Source of the DNA: Jidongwangia harbinensis
GTDB taxonomy: Bacteria; Actinomycetota; Actinomycetes; Mycobacteriales; Micromonosporaceae
Assembly (NCBI RefSeq): GCF_020216025.1
Contig: NZ_JAIWNC010000032.1
Location: 1 to 64,000 of the forward strand
Direction: 5' to 3'
Length of the DNA stretch: 64,000 bases
The position numbers were made by a program, and so were the translations under genes. Every line of letters starts with the position of its first letter. Positions within the stretch are counted from its first letter, which is position 1. The notes under the pieces were generated by a model. The model made no database searches and had not been told where the DNA came from. It saw nothing but the letters and a program-made list of their open reading frames with translations. Below, piece after piece: positions 40,893 to 49,042 of the stretch.

Positions 40893-42817
40893 GGCGGCCG
40901 GGCGCGGTGGGGCGCGAGGCGGCCGCGGCGCTGCGCAGCCGGCGCCGCGACGTCTGGCGGCTGCTCGCCTGGTCGGTACCCGAGGCGGCGCCCGCCGTGC
41001 TCTCCGGGCTGGTCGTGGCGCGGGCCGTCGACCAGGGCTTCCTCCGCGGCCGGCCGTGGACCGGGACCGCCTGGCTGGGACTGCTGATCGTGGCCGCGGT
41101 GCTCGGTGCCTGGGGCGCCCGGCAGACCCACCGGGCGGTGGCCGGCGTGGTCGAACCGTTCCGCGACGAGCTGGTCGGCCGGGTGGTCACCGCCGCGCTG
41201 CACTCCGCGGACCGGCACGGCGGGACCCCGTCCGACGACGGCGCGGTGGCCCGGCTCACCCAGCAGGTCGAGACGGTACGGGACTCGTTCGCCGGCCTGG
41301 TCCTGGTGTCCCGGGGTTTCCTGGTGACCGTCCTGGCCGCGCTGATCGGCACCGCGTCGCTGGCCCCGCCGCTGCTGCTCCTGGTGGCGCCGCCGCTGCT
41401 CGGCAGCCTGGTGCTGTTCCTCCTGGCGCTGCGGCTCGCGGTGCGGTGGCAACGAAACCATCTGGCCGCCGGGGAGCAGCTCGCGGACCGTACCGCCGCG
41501 GTGGCCGCCGCCACCCGGGACGTGGCCGCCTGCCGCGCCGGGGAACGCGCCGCCGGCTTCGTCGACGAGTCGATCGCCGCGCAGGCCCGGGCCGAGCGGG
41601 CCCTGGCCCGGCTGGCCGCGATCCGCTCGCTCACCGTGGTCGTCGGCGGGTGGCTGCCGCTGATCGCGGTCCTGGCCGGGGCCGGCTGGATCACCGGCAA
41701 CGGCCTCAGCACCGGTGCGCTGATCGGTGTCCTGACCTACCTGGCGCAGGTGCTGGTGCCCACCTTGGAGCTGTTCGTGCAGACCGTGGGCAGCGCCGGC
41801 CTGCGGTTCGTGATCACCTTGGACCGCCTGCTGCGCCGGGTGGGACACCGGATCGCCGCTCCGGCGACGTCCGGGCGGCGGGTGGCCGTACCGCCGCGGC
41901 ACGCCCCGCTCGTTCTGCGGCGGGTGACGTTCCGCTACGGCGCCGCGGCCCACCCGGTGCTGCACGACTTCAGCCTCACCATCACCCGCGGCGACCACCT
42001 CGTCGTGGTCGGGCCCAGTGGCGCCGGCAAGTCCACGTTCGCCGGCCTGCTCTGCGGCACGCTCCAGCCGGACAGCGGCGCGGTGCTGGTCGGGGACATC
42101 TCCGTCGAGGATCTCGATCCCGCCACCCGGGCCCGGTGCCGGGTGCTGATCCCGCAGGAGGCGTACGTCTTCCCGGGCACCGTGGCGGAGAACCTGCGCT
42201 ACCTGAACCCGGAGGCGACCGATCGGCAGCTGCGGGCCGCGGCCGGGCTGCTCGGCGCCGACCCGTTGCTGGCCCGGCTCGGCGGCCTGGACGCCCCGCT
42301 GCGGCCCGGCGACCTGTCGGCCGGGCAGCGTCAGCTGCTCACCCTGGTCCGCGCCTACCTGGCGCCGGCGCCGGTGGCCGTGCTGGACGAGGCGACCTGC
42401 CATCTCGACCCGGCCGCCGAGGAGCGGGTCGAGCTGGCCTTCGCCGCGCGGGGCACGCTGGTGGTGATCGCGCACCGGATCAGTTCGGCGATGCGGGCGT
42501 CACGGGTGCTACTGCTCGACGGCGACCGCCCGATGCTCGGCGACCACCACTCGCTGCAGATCACCAGCCCGCGCTACCGGGAGATGACCGGGTACTGGCA
42601 CGCGGCGTCAGAGCCAGCCGGCCCGGCGGGCCCGGTTGATCGCGTCGACCCGGCTGTCCGCCCCGGTCTTGGCGGTGATCCGGCTCAGGCAGTTGCGCAC
42701 CGTGCCGGCCGACAGGTTCAGCTTCCGGGCGACCTCGTCGGTCGGCATGCCCTGAGCGGTCAGGGCGAGCACCTCCCGCTCCCGGCCGGTCAGCGGGTTC
42801 TCCGGCTGGACCAGTAG
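40889..42817 (+). CDS. ABC transporter half-protein, RamB/AmfA-like exporter
   Basis: A 642-residue partner of the preceding transporter. Membrane region ~20-300 (LLIVAAVLGAWGAR, LLLLVAPPLLGSLVLFLLAL, VVVGGWLPLIAVLAGAGWI). ATPase domain ~330-575 with Walker A VVGPSGAGKSTF, the degenerate signature LSAGQRQLLTL, Walker B VAVLDEATCHLD and VVIAHRIS. GTG at 40889 overlaps the stop of the first half. The recognisable protein ends near GYWHA (about 42600); the frame continues for ~70 more residues without stop, on the opposite strand of the regulator gene at 42608-43234. That tail is low-complexity and may be an accident of a lost stop codon, or the sign of a frameshift. Confidence 0.88.
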   Translation: MRRPGAVGREAAAALRSRRRDVWRLLAWSVPEAAPAVLSGLVVARAVDQGFLRGRPWTGTAWLGLLIVAAVLGAWGARQTHRAVAGVVEPFRDELVGRVVTAALHSADRHGGTPSDDGAVARLTQQVETVRDSFAGLVLVSRGFLVTVLAALIGTASLAPPLLLLVAPPLLGSLVLFLLALRLAVRWQRNHLAAGEQLADRTAAVAAATRDVAACRAGERAAGFVDESIAAQARAERALARLAAIRSLTVVVGGWLPLIAVLAGAGWITGNGLSTGALIGVLTYLAQVLVPTLELFVQTVGSAGLRFVITLDRLLRRVGHRIAAPATSGRRVAVPPRHAPLVLRRVTFRYGAAAHPVLHDFSLTITRGDHLVVVGPSGAGKSTFAGLLCGTLQPDSGAVLVGDISVEDLDPATRARCRVLIPQEAYVFPGTVAENLRYLNPEATDRQLRAAAGLLGADPLLARLGGLDAPLRPGDLSAGQRQLLTLVRAYLAPAPVAVLDEATCHLDPAAEERVELAFAARGTLVVIAHRISSAMRASRVLLLDGDRPMLGDHHSLQITSPRYREMTGYWHAASEPAGPAGPVDRVDPAVRPGLGGDPAQAVAHRAGRQVQLPGDLVGRHALSGQGEHLPLPAGQRVLRLDQ

Positions 42818-43234
42818 CGAGGCCACCAGCTCGGGGTCGATCACCGCGTTGCCGTTGACCAGGCTGCGCAGGGCCGACAGCAGGTGGTCCAGCGAGGCGC
42901 GTTTGGTCACGAACCCCACCTTGTCCATGTCGTCCGGACCGAGCCCGGCGAGCACGTCGTGCCGGTCGGCGGCGAGCAGGATCAACACCCGGGTGCCGGG
43001 TACGGCCCGGCGGATCGCGGACGCGGCCACCAGCGGGTCGTCGCCGGCCCCGTCCAGATCGAGCACCGTCAGGTCCGGCGCCACCGGCAGGGCGACGACC
43101 TCCTGCCACACCGGAACCTCGGCGATCACCTCGAGGTCGCCCTCGCTGCGGAACGCGGCCGCCAGCGCGCCGCGGTACAACGGCGCGTCCTGCACAACCG
43201 CAACCCGGATGGGGGAGGACTCGGCCCTTTGCAC
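42608..43234 (-). CDS. RamR/AmfR-like LuxR-family regulator (right end of the lanthipeptide locus)
   Basis: A 208-residue regulator with receiver-like N-terminus (IRVAVVQDAPLYRGALAAAF) and LuxR helix-turn-helix C-terminus (PLTGREREVLALTAQGMPT, then DEVARKLNLSAGTVRNCLS). Only one acid of the usual acidic pair is present (QDAP), while LTVLDLDGAG supplies the central Asp; such receivers are often not phosphorylated normally. It faces the transporter genes (convergent) and its 3' end overlaps the transporter frame by 210 nt. The GTG at 43232-43234 is preceded by GAGG. Together with the regulator at 32895-33503 it probably controls the SapB-type locus; the two proteins are diverged paralogues. Confidence 0.87.
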   Translation of the reverse strand: MQRAESSPIRVAVVQDAPLYRGALAAAFRSEGDLEVIAEVPVWQEVVALPVAPDLTVLDLDGAGDDPLVAASAIRRAVPGTRVLILLAADRHDVLAGLGPDDMDKVGFVTKRASLDHLLSALRSLVNGNAVIDPELVASLLVQPENPLTGREREVLALTAQGMPTDEVARKLNLSAGTVRNCLSRITAKTGADSRVDAINRARRAGWL

Positions 43235-43365
43235 GCCTCACAGAATGGCACGGTGTTGATACTTAAAGCGATCAGGGTCGGGTGCTTGTCACTTGCCCGT
43301 GATCGGCGGTGCGGCGACGGCGCCGCGGGGAGGTCCGAACACGGCCCGGTGCGGGCAGCGAAAAG

Positions 43366-43515
43366 GTGGTCGGGCCGCCGCTGGTGACGCTCGGCCCGGC
43401 CGCCGGGGACGCCGGCTGGTTCGCCTGGGCGGCCGCGTTCGCGGTGTTCGCGGTCCTGGCCCAGGCCCTGCCGGCGCGTTCCCGCGTCCCGAAGGGGCGC
43501 ACCGTGCCGCCATAG
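43366..43515 (+). pseudogene. Possible C-terminal fragment of a membrane transporter
   Basis: A 50-codon frame reads VVGPPLVTLGPAAGDAGWF followed by a hydrophobic helix (AWAAAFAVFAVLAQALPA) and a basic tail ending at TAG. It has the look of the last helix of a major-facilitator-type transporter, but there is no start codon with a ribosome site and no upstream part. It could be a small membrane protein gene; evidence is thin. Confidence 0.3.
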
Positions 43516-43524
43516 GATGCCGTC

Positions 43525-43941
43525 ATGATCGAGCCGCATCTGCCGATACGTATTGCCCGCCCGGTGCGCGACCTGGACGACAGCGCGGACTTCTACGTCC
43601 GAGGGCTGGGCCTGGAGTTGCTGTACCGCGCGGACGGCGACGCGGCGCTGGGCGAGCGTGATCTGCTGATGGTCGGCCCCGCCGGCGGATTCTGGCACCT
43701 GGAGCTGACCGCCGGCGCGGCGGACGTGGTGGAGCCCGCACCGACGCCGGAGGACCTGCTCGTCGTCTACCTCGGACGGCCGGTTCCGGAGGACCTGGTA
43801 CGGCGGACGGTGGCGCACGGCGGCGCGGTGGTTCCCGCGCACAACCCCTACTGGGACCGGTGGGGAGTCACGATCGCCGATCCGGACGGATACCGGGTGG
43901 TGCTCAGCAGCCGCACCTGGCGACCCTCCACAGCGGATTGA
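43525..43941 (+). CDS. VOC (glyoxalase/bleomycin-resistance/dioxygenase) superfamily protein
   Basis: A 138-residue protein with the two beta-alpha-beta-beta-beta modules of the vicinal oxygen chelate fold. Typical marks are IRIARPVRDLDDSADFYVRGLGLELLYR, FWHLELTAGA, and the C-terminal WDRWGVTIADPDGYRVVL. Metal ligands may be His in FWHLEL and the C-terminal Glu position is not obvious, so activity is uncertain. Single gene between the lanthipeptide locus and a deaminase gene; the two small enzymes are on the same strand 55 nt apart. Confidence 0.87.
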   Translation: MIEPHLPIRIARPVRDLDDSADFYVRGLGLELLYRADGDAALGERDLLMVGPAGGFWHLELTAGAADVVEPAPTPEDLLVVYLGRPVPEDLVRRTVAHGGAVVPAHNPYWDRWGVTIADPDGYRVVLSSRTWRPSTAD

Positions 43942-43996
43942 GCGGTCGCCGCCCCCCGCGCCGACGACGGAGATTGACACCGAACGGGGGAGAATC

Positions 43997-44449
43997 GTGG
44001 ATTCCGAGGAGGACCGGCGCTGGCTGCGCACGGCGATCGAGCTGTCCCGGCGGTGCCCGTCGAGCACCGCCGCCTATGCGGTGGGCGCGATCGTGGTGGC
44101 CGCGGACGGCGCCGAGGTGTCGCGCGGCTACTCGCGCGAGGGTATGCCGTTCGTGCACGCGGAGGAGTCGGCGCTGGCGAAGCTGGCCGGCACCGGGACC
44201 GACCTGTCCGGTGCCACCATGTACACGTCGATGGAGCCGTGCAGCGCCCGCCGGTCCGGCCCGCGTACCTGCGCCGAGCTGATCGTCGCGGCCGGGCTCA
44301 CCCGGGTGGTGCTGGCGTTGCGCGAGCCGCCGGTCTTCGTGCACTGCGTCGGGGTCGAGACGCTGCGCGCGGCCGGCGTCGAGGTGGTCATGATCCCGGA
44401 CCTGGGCGCCGAGGTGGTGGCGGTCAACGCGGCCGTGCTGGGCCGATGA
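43997..44449 (+). CDS. Cytidine/deoxycytidylate deaminase-family enzyme
   Basis: A 150-residue zinc deaminase. Zinc site: HAEESAL (His and the catalytic Glu) and EPCSARRSGPRTC (two cysteines with a longer gap than the usual PCxxC). That longer spacing resembles RibD-type pyrimidine deaminases rather than cytidine deaminase itself, so the substrate may be a pyrimidine or a nucleotide intermediate. GTG at 43997 has GGGGGAGA before it. The gene converges on the N-acetyltransferase gene with 24 bp between stops. Confidence 0.85.
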   Translation: MDSEEDRRWLRTAIELSRRCPSSTAAYAVGAIVVAADGAEVSRGYSREGMPFVHAEESALAKLAGTGTDLSGATMYTSMEPCSARRSGPRTCAELIVAAGLTRVVLALREPPVFVHCVGVETLRAAGVEVVMIPDLGAEVVAVNAAVLGR

Positions 44450-44473
44450 TCACCGCCAGCGCGAAGGTGCCGC

Positions 44474-45337
44474 TCATCGCGCGGCCTCCCGGTCCGGGGT
44501 GGTGGCCGTCGCGGCGACCAGCGCGGCGATCTCGTCGGCGGACAGGGCGGTGCCCAGCTCGGCGCGCAGCCCGTCGGCGTACTCCCGGTCGGTGAGGGTT
44601 CGCCGCTGCGCCGGGTGGCCGGGCCGGTCGACGCTGAACTCGCGGCCGATCAGCCGGCGTACCGAGGTGTCGTCCTTGCGCACCACCACCGGCCGCTGCA
44701 CGAACGGCGAGTTCGGGTGGGTGGAGGTCTGGTAGTTGGCACCGTCGATGTCCACGAAGTACTGCGGTTCCTCGGTGAACGTCTGAATCGTGGTCCACTC
44801 GGCGCCGTCGTGCTCGCGCAGCCGCCACGCCGAGTCCGGTCCGCGCACGAGTTCGTACGTCCAGGCGCCCTGGCGGTGCGGCCCGGTGGCGGCCAGTGGC
44901 AGCGGGGCGAGCAGCCCGGAGCCGAAGCCGACGTCCGCGAGCCACCGTTCGCCGCCCACCGCCACCTTCAGCACCATGTGCCCGCGGGGACGCGGATGTT
45001 CCAGCGGCTCACCGGTGCGGGCCAGCAGCCGGTCCACCCGGAAGCCCAGCCGGTCGAGGACCGCGGCGAACAGCGTGGCGTGTTCGTAGCAGTAGCCGCC
45101 CCGGCGCCGGGCGACCAACTTGTCCTGCACGGCGTCGAGGTCGACGGCGACGCCCCGGCCCAGGATGACGTCCAGGTTCTCGAACGGGATCGCGGCCAGG
45201 TGCGCGCGGTGCAGGGCGGCCAGCGTACGGGCGGTCGCGGCCGGCGGTTCGTCGAGGCCGACGCGTCGCAGGTAGGCCGGGAGGTCTAGCCGGTCGGCGT
45301 GCCACTGGTCCGGTGCGACCGGGGAGTGGTTCGACAT
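44474..45337 (-). CDS. nat: Arylamine N-acetyltransferase
   Basis: A 287-residue enzyme that moves an acetyl group from acetyl-CoA to arylamines, hydrazines or related acceptors. The Cys-His-Asp triad is visible: RRGGYCYEHATLF (Cys), RPRGHMVLKV (His) and WLADVGFGSG (Asp). Other family marks are AIPFENLDVILGRGV near the N-terminus and FVDIDGANYQTSTHPNSPF. In actinomycetes some members close macrolactams of ansamycins, but no polyketide genes are near. ATG at 45335-45337 overlaps the LacI stop by one base (TGATG) with AAAGGA upstream, so it is coupled to, and probably controlled by, that regulator. Confidence 0.93.
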   Translation of the reverse strand: MSNHSPVAPDQWHADRLDLPAYLRRVGLDEPPAATARTLAALHRAHLAAIPFENLDVILGRGVAVDLDAVQDKLVARRRGGYCYEHATLFAAVLDRLGFRVDRLLARTGEPLEHPRPRGHMVLKVAVGGERWLADVGFGSGLLAPLPLAATGPHRQGAWTYELVRGPDSAWRLREHDGAEWTTIQTFTEEPQYFVDIDGANYQTSTHPNSPFVQRPVVVRKDDTSVRRLIGREFSVDRPGHPAQRRTLTDREYADGLRAELGTALSADEIAALVAATATTPDREAAR

Positions 45338-46401
45338 CACGATGTCCTTTCCGGTAGGCGGGCGGGTCCGGTGGTGGAGCGGACGATCAGTTCGGTCGGC
45401 AGGACCACCCGGGTCTCGGTGTAGGCGGGGTCGAGCAGCATGCGGCCCATCAGCCGGCCCTTGTCCCGCATCGGCTGGCGGACGGTGGTCAGCCCGGCCG
45501 GTGCGGCCAGGGGCGCGTCGTCGAAGCCGGTCACCGAGACGTCCGTTCCGGGCCGCAGCCGGTGCGCCCGCAGGCGGTCCAGCACCCCGGACGCCAGCAC
45601 GTCGCTGTCCGCCGCGATGGCGGTGGGCCGGCCCGGGCCGGCGAGCGCGAGGTCGGCGGCCACCCGGCCGGATTCCGGCGCGTTGCGGCCGCCGCTCACC
45701 ACCCGGATCCGGGCGGTCCCGCCGAGGCCCTCGCGGATGCCGGTCAGGCGCAGTGTCGAGTACGGATAGAGCGTGCCCTCGTCGACGTCCGGCACCGGTA
45801 CGCCGGGCTCCGCCGGGCTGGCCACCACGACCGTGACGTCGGTGTGGCCGAGGCCCGCGAGGTGCGCGCCGATGTCCCGGCCGGCCGCGCGGTCGTCGGT
45901 CACCACGCACCGTCCGGCGGTCGTCTCGGCGGACTGGACGATCGGGATCTTCCGGTCCGCCAGCACCCGGACGGCGGGATGGCCGTCGCCGAGTCCGTCG
46001 GCCACCGCGCCGTCGATCACCGCGCGGTGCACCGCGTCCAGCGACTGCCGGCGGGCGTCGTCGTCGAGGCCGGCGGTGCCGAGGTCGAACGGGATCAGCA
46101 CCAGGCCGGTCCGGGTGCGTTCGGTGACCTCGGCGAGGCCGCCGAGCATCGCCAGCACGTACGGGTCGGAGAACGCGTAGGAGAGCCCGACGGTGAAGAT
46201 GACGCCGATCGCGCCGGCCCGCCCGGTGCGCAGCGATCGCCCCGCCGCGTCCGGGCCGGAGTAGCCCTGCCGCCGTGCCTCGGCGAGGATCTGCGTGCGG
46301 ACCTGGGCGGAGAGCCGGTCCGGCCGGTTGAACGCGTAGGACACCGCGGCCGTGGACACGCCGGCCGCGTTCGCCACCGACCTGAGCGTGGGGCGCGGCA
46401 T
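45337..46401 (-). CDS. LacI-family transcriptional regulator
   Basis: A 354-residue repressor. The DNA-binding helix-turn-helix is at the N-terminus (TLRSVANAAGVSTAAVSYAFNR, the hinge RPDRLSAQVRTQIL). The periplasmic-binding-protein-like effector domain follows (GAIGVIFTVGLSYAFSD, AVIDGAVADGL, TDVTVVVASPAEP, DVSVTGFDDAPLA). ATG at 46399-46401 is 7 nt after GGAGGT and preferred over the GTG at 46410. A perfect palindrome lies 19 nt upstream. The effector is unknown; the coupled gene is an N-acetyltransferase, an unusual LacI target. Confidence 0.92.
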   Translation of the reverse strand: MPRPTLRSVANAAGVSTAAVSYAFNRPDRLSAQVRTQILAEARRQGYSGPDAAGRSLRTGRAGAIGVIFTVGLSYAFSDPYVLAMLGGLAEVTERTRTGLVLIPFDLGTAGLDDDARRQSLDAVHRAVIDGAVADGLGDGHPAVRVLADRKIPIVQSAETTAGRCVVTDDRAAGRDIGAHLAGLGHTDVTVVVASPAEPGVPVPDVDEGTLYPYSTLRLTGIREGLGGTARIRVVSGGRNAPESGRVAADLALAGPGRPTAIAADSDVLASGVLDRLRAHRLRPGTDVSVTGFDDAPLAAPAGLTTVRQPMRDKGRLMGRMLLDPAYTETRVVLPTELIVRSTTGPARLPERTS

Positions 46402-46419
46402 GGCACTCACCTCCGTCCC

Positions 46420-46433
46420 GTTAATCGATTAAC
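46420..46433. promoter_or_regulatory. LacI-type operator (perfect palindrome GTTAATCGATTAAC)
   Basis: A perfect 14-bp palindrome with the central CG typical of LacI-family operators, located 19 bp before the LacI regulator gene and 41 bp after the end of the response regulator gene. Probably the autoregulatory site of the regulator. Very AT-rich for this genome, so it stands out. Confidence 0.8.
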
Positions 46434-46474
46434 AAGACGGTAGCCCGACACCCGGCCGCTCGTCCACCCGGAGA

Positions 46475-47134
46475 TCAGCCGAGCAGCCCCGCGCGGTGCA
46501 CCAGCAGCGCCGCCTGCACCCGGTTCTCGCAGTCCAGCTTCGTGAAGATCCGGCTGACGTGGGTCTTGACCGTGCCCTCGGTGATCCACAACTGTTCGCT
46601 GATGGCGACGTTGGACAGGCCCTGCGCGATCAGGATGAGCACCTCGCGCTCCCGCTCGCTCAGCACGGCCAGCCGCTGGCCGGCGTCGGTGGCCTGGGAG
46701 GTGTGCGCGGTGGGCAACTGGTCGAGCAGCTGCCGGGTGATCGACGGGGTCAGGAACGCCTCGCCGGCGGCGGCCGCGCGGACCGCCCGGGCCAGCTCGT
46801 CCACGGCCGAGTCCTTGAGCAGGAAGCCGGCCGCGCCGGCCGCGAGCGCCTCCGCGACGTACTCCGCCTCGCCGAACGTGGTCAGCACCAGGACGGCCGA
46901 ATCGGGCGCCAGCGTCCGGATCTCGCGCAGTGCCGCCAGCCCGTCCATCACCGGCATCCGGATGTCGAGCAGGACCACCTGCGGCCGGTGCCGGACCGTC
47001 AGGTCCACCGCCTCCCGCCCGTTCGTCGCCTCGGCGACGATCTCGACGTCCGCGAGCGGCTGCAGGATCAGGCCGATGCCGGCGCGCACCAACCGGTCGT
47101 CGTCCGCGATCAGCACGCGAATGGGTTCGGTCAT
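46475..47134 (-). CDS. NarL-type response regulator
   Basis: A 219-residue two-component response regulator. The receiver domain has the acidic pair DDD (residues 10-12 region), the phosphorylation Asp in VVLLDIRMPVMDG (about residue 55), the T in LTTFGE and Lys in FLLKDS. The LuxR-type helix-turn-helix is at the C-terminus (LSEREREVLILIAQGLSN, then VAISEQLWITEGTVKTHVS). ATG at 47132-47134. It is transcribed divergently from the histidine kinase gene, across a 150-bp shared promoter region, and is its likely partner. A leftward long frame through the kinase antisense is not real. Confidence 0.93.
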   Translation of the reverse strand: MTEPIRVLIADDDRLVRAGIGLILQPLADVEIVAEATNGREAVDLTVRHRPQVVLLDIRMPVMDGLAALREIRTLAPDSAVLVLTTFGEAEYVAEALAAGAAGFLLKDSAVDELARAVRAAAAGEAFLTPSITRQLLDQLPTAHTSQATDAGQRLAVLSEREREVLILIAQGLSNVAISEQLWITEGTVKTHVSRIFTKLDCENRVQAALLVHRAGLLG

Positions 47135-47284
47135 GCCCCGACTGTAGTGATCACCGTCGCCCGGTGCGGAGCGTGCATGCGACGAAAGTTGTACCGGCGA
47201 CGCTTCCGGATCACCCTGACGCCGGTGTGCCCCCGGCGGCGGGTCTGTAAGGCTGGTGCATTGTTCCCGATCAGCGAGTAGGTC

Positions 47285-48898
47285 ATGACGACAGTGATCC
47301 GTGCCCCGGCCCGACGCTGGTGGGCGGCGATCCGGGCCACCGGCAGGCTGCGGTTGACGTACGAGATCGCCCTGGCCCTGGTGCTGGCCGGCACCGCCGC
47401 GCTGTTCGGCGCCACCTCGGAGACCGTGCTGCCGACGGCCGTGGTCGTGCCGGTGGCCGTCTTGGCCGCCCTGATCTGCACCCCGCTGCGGCTGGTGTAC
47501 CCGCTGAGTACCCTGGTCGCGGCGGCGCTCGCCGGCGTCGTGACCGGTGACGGCGGCGGCGGCCTGCTGTTCGTGCTGAGCGTCTCGGCCGGCTACCGGA
47601 TGCGGCACCTGGGCCGTACGCTGCTGGCCTTCCTGGTGACGTTCGCGCTCTGGCAGCTGGCACTGCTGCAGAGCCCGGAGATGCGCGACGTCACCGGGCA
47701 GGTGCTGGGTGCCGCCGGTTTCGTGTGGTTCTTTCTGTTCCCGGCCGCGGCCGGGTGGGCGGTCGGCAAGCGCCGCCGGGTGGTTCGCGCCATGCACTGG
47801 CGCAACGTGCAGCTGCACGACCAGCAGGAGGAGGTGGCCCGTCAGGCCCGCACCCGGGAACGGACCCGGATCGCCCGCGACCTGCACGATTCGCTCGGAC
47901 ACCAGCTCACCCTGATCTCGCTGTACGCCGGCACGCTGAACTCGGCGACCGGGCCGCAACGGGACGAGACGATCACCTTGCTGCGCACCACGGCCGCCTC
48001 CGCGATGGCGGACCTGCGGCAGAGCCTCGGCATCCTGCGCCAGGACGGCGACGCCGACGAGGTCGGGGCCGCCCAGCCGTTGAGCAACCTGGACGGCCTG
48101 GCGGACGCGGCCCGGTCCGCCGGTGCGTCCTCCACGCTGACCCGCAGCGGCACCGAGCGGCCGTTGCCGCCGCTGATCGAGCACGCCGCGTACCGCGTGA
48201 TCCAGGAGGGGATGACCAACGCGCTCCGGCACGCCCGCGGCGGGTCCATCGAGGTCTCGCTGCGGTACGAGCCGGACACGCTGGTCGTGGAGGTGCTCAA
48301 CGGGCCCGGTGCGCCGCACGGCGCACCGACCTCGGGTCAGGGACTGATCGGGCTGGGCGAACGGGTCCGGCTCGCCGGTGGGGTGCTCTACCACGGTGCG
48401 ACGCCGGACCGCGGGTTCCGGCTGGCCGCGATGTTGCCGTACCAGGTGCCCGCGTCCGAGGGCGGCGCCGGACCGGACCAACTGGCCGTGCCCGGTCCCG
48501 TCCCTGGTACCGACGTGGCCGGCGACTTCGAGCTGCTCGTGCGCCGTTCGGCCCGGCGCTCCAGGATCGCGTTGATCGCATTGACCGGCACGGTCGTCGC
48601 CGTCCTCGGGATCTGCGTGGCGGCGGTGGTGGTGATCGCCACCCTGCCGGACACCTCCGTCGACCCGGAGCGGTTCGACGCGCTGCGCATCGGAGCGAGC
48701 GAACCCGAGGTGCGCAAGGCGCTGCCCGACCCCGGCTCCGCGGTGACCGGCGACCCTGCGCCGCCGCCGGACACGACCTGCGTGGACTACTCGGCGTCGC
48801 TGCAGGCGCAGCTCGAGTCGGACTCCGAGAGGGAACTGATCTACCGGTTCTGCTTCCGGGACGGCGCCTTGGTCACCAAGGAGAAGCTCTACCGCTGA
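47285..48898 (+). CDS. Sensor histidine kinase (NarX/DesK-type) with C-terminal membrane and exported domain
   Basis: A 537-residue kinase. Four to five N-terminal membrane helices (residues ~22-160), then the HisKA_3 dimerisation domain with RTRIARDLHDSLGHQLTLIS (phospho-accepting His) and a HATPase region (VIQEGMTNALRHARGG, then GQGLIGLGERVRLAGG). The ATPase ends about residue 380. Unusually, it continues with a cytoplasmic linker, another helix (ALIALTGTVVAVLGICVAA, ~425-450) and a ~85-residue outer domain (FDALRIGASEPEVRKALPDPG to FCFRDGALVTKEKLYR) that resembles SmpA/BamE-like domains. Such C-terminal outer domains may sense cell-wall state. Partner is the divergent response regulator. 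Confidence 0.92.
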   Translation: MTTVIRAPARRWWAAIRATGRLRLTYEIALALVLAGTAALFGATSETVLPTAVVVPVAVLAALICTPLRLVYPLSTLVAAALAGVVTGDGGGGLLFVLSVSAGYRMRHLGRTLLAFLVTFALWQLALLQSPEMRDVTGQVLGAAGFVWFFLFPAAAGWAVGKRRRVVRAMHWRNVQLHDQQEEVARQARTRERTRIARDLHDSLGHQLTLISLYAGTLNSATGPQRDETITLLRTTAASAMADLRQSLGILRQDGDADEVGAAQPLSNLDGLADAARSAGASSTLTRSGTERPLPPLIEHAAYRVIQEGMTNALRHARGGSIEVSLRYEPDTLVVEVLNGPGAPHGAPTSGQGLIGLGERVRLAGGVLYHGATPDRGFRLAAMLPYQVPASEGGAGPDQLAVPGPVPGTDVAGDFELLVRRSARRSRIALIALTGTVVAVLGICVAAVVVIATLPDTSVDPERFDALRIGASEPEVRKALPDPGSAVTGDPAPPPDTTCVDYSASLQAQLESDSERELIYRFCFRDGALVTKEKLYR

Positions 48899-49042
48899 GC
48901 CGGTGACGACTTTCGGGTACGCGCTGTCCGGCAAAGGAGTCACCCCCGGCACCCGGCACGTCCGTCCCCGCGCCGACGCGCCGCCCGGGCCCCGGCTGTC
49001 ACGCTTCTCCCGGTCCACGAAAACGACGCCCCGGGAGTTCAG

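Noticed and set aside
43272..43526. 84-codon minus-strand frame between the regulator and VOC genes
   Set aside because: Low-complexity Arg/Ala composition, no ribosome site; the plus strand at least encodes a plausible membrane helix.
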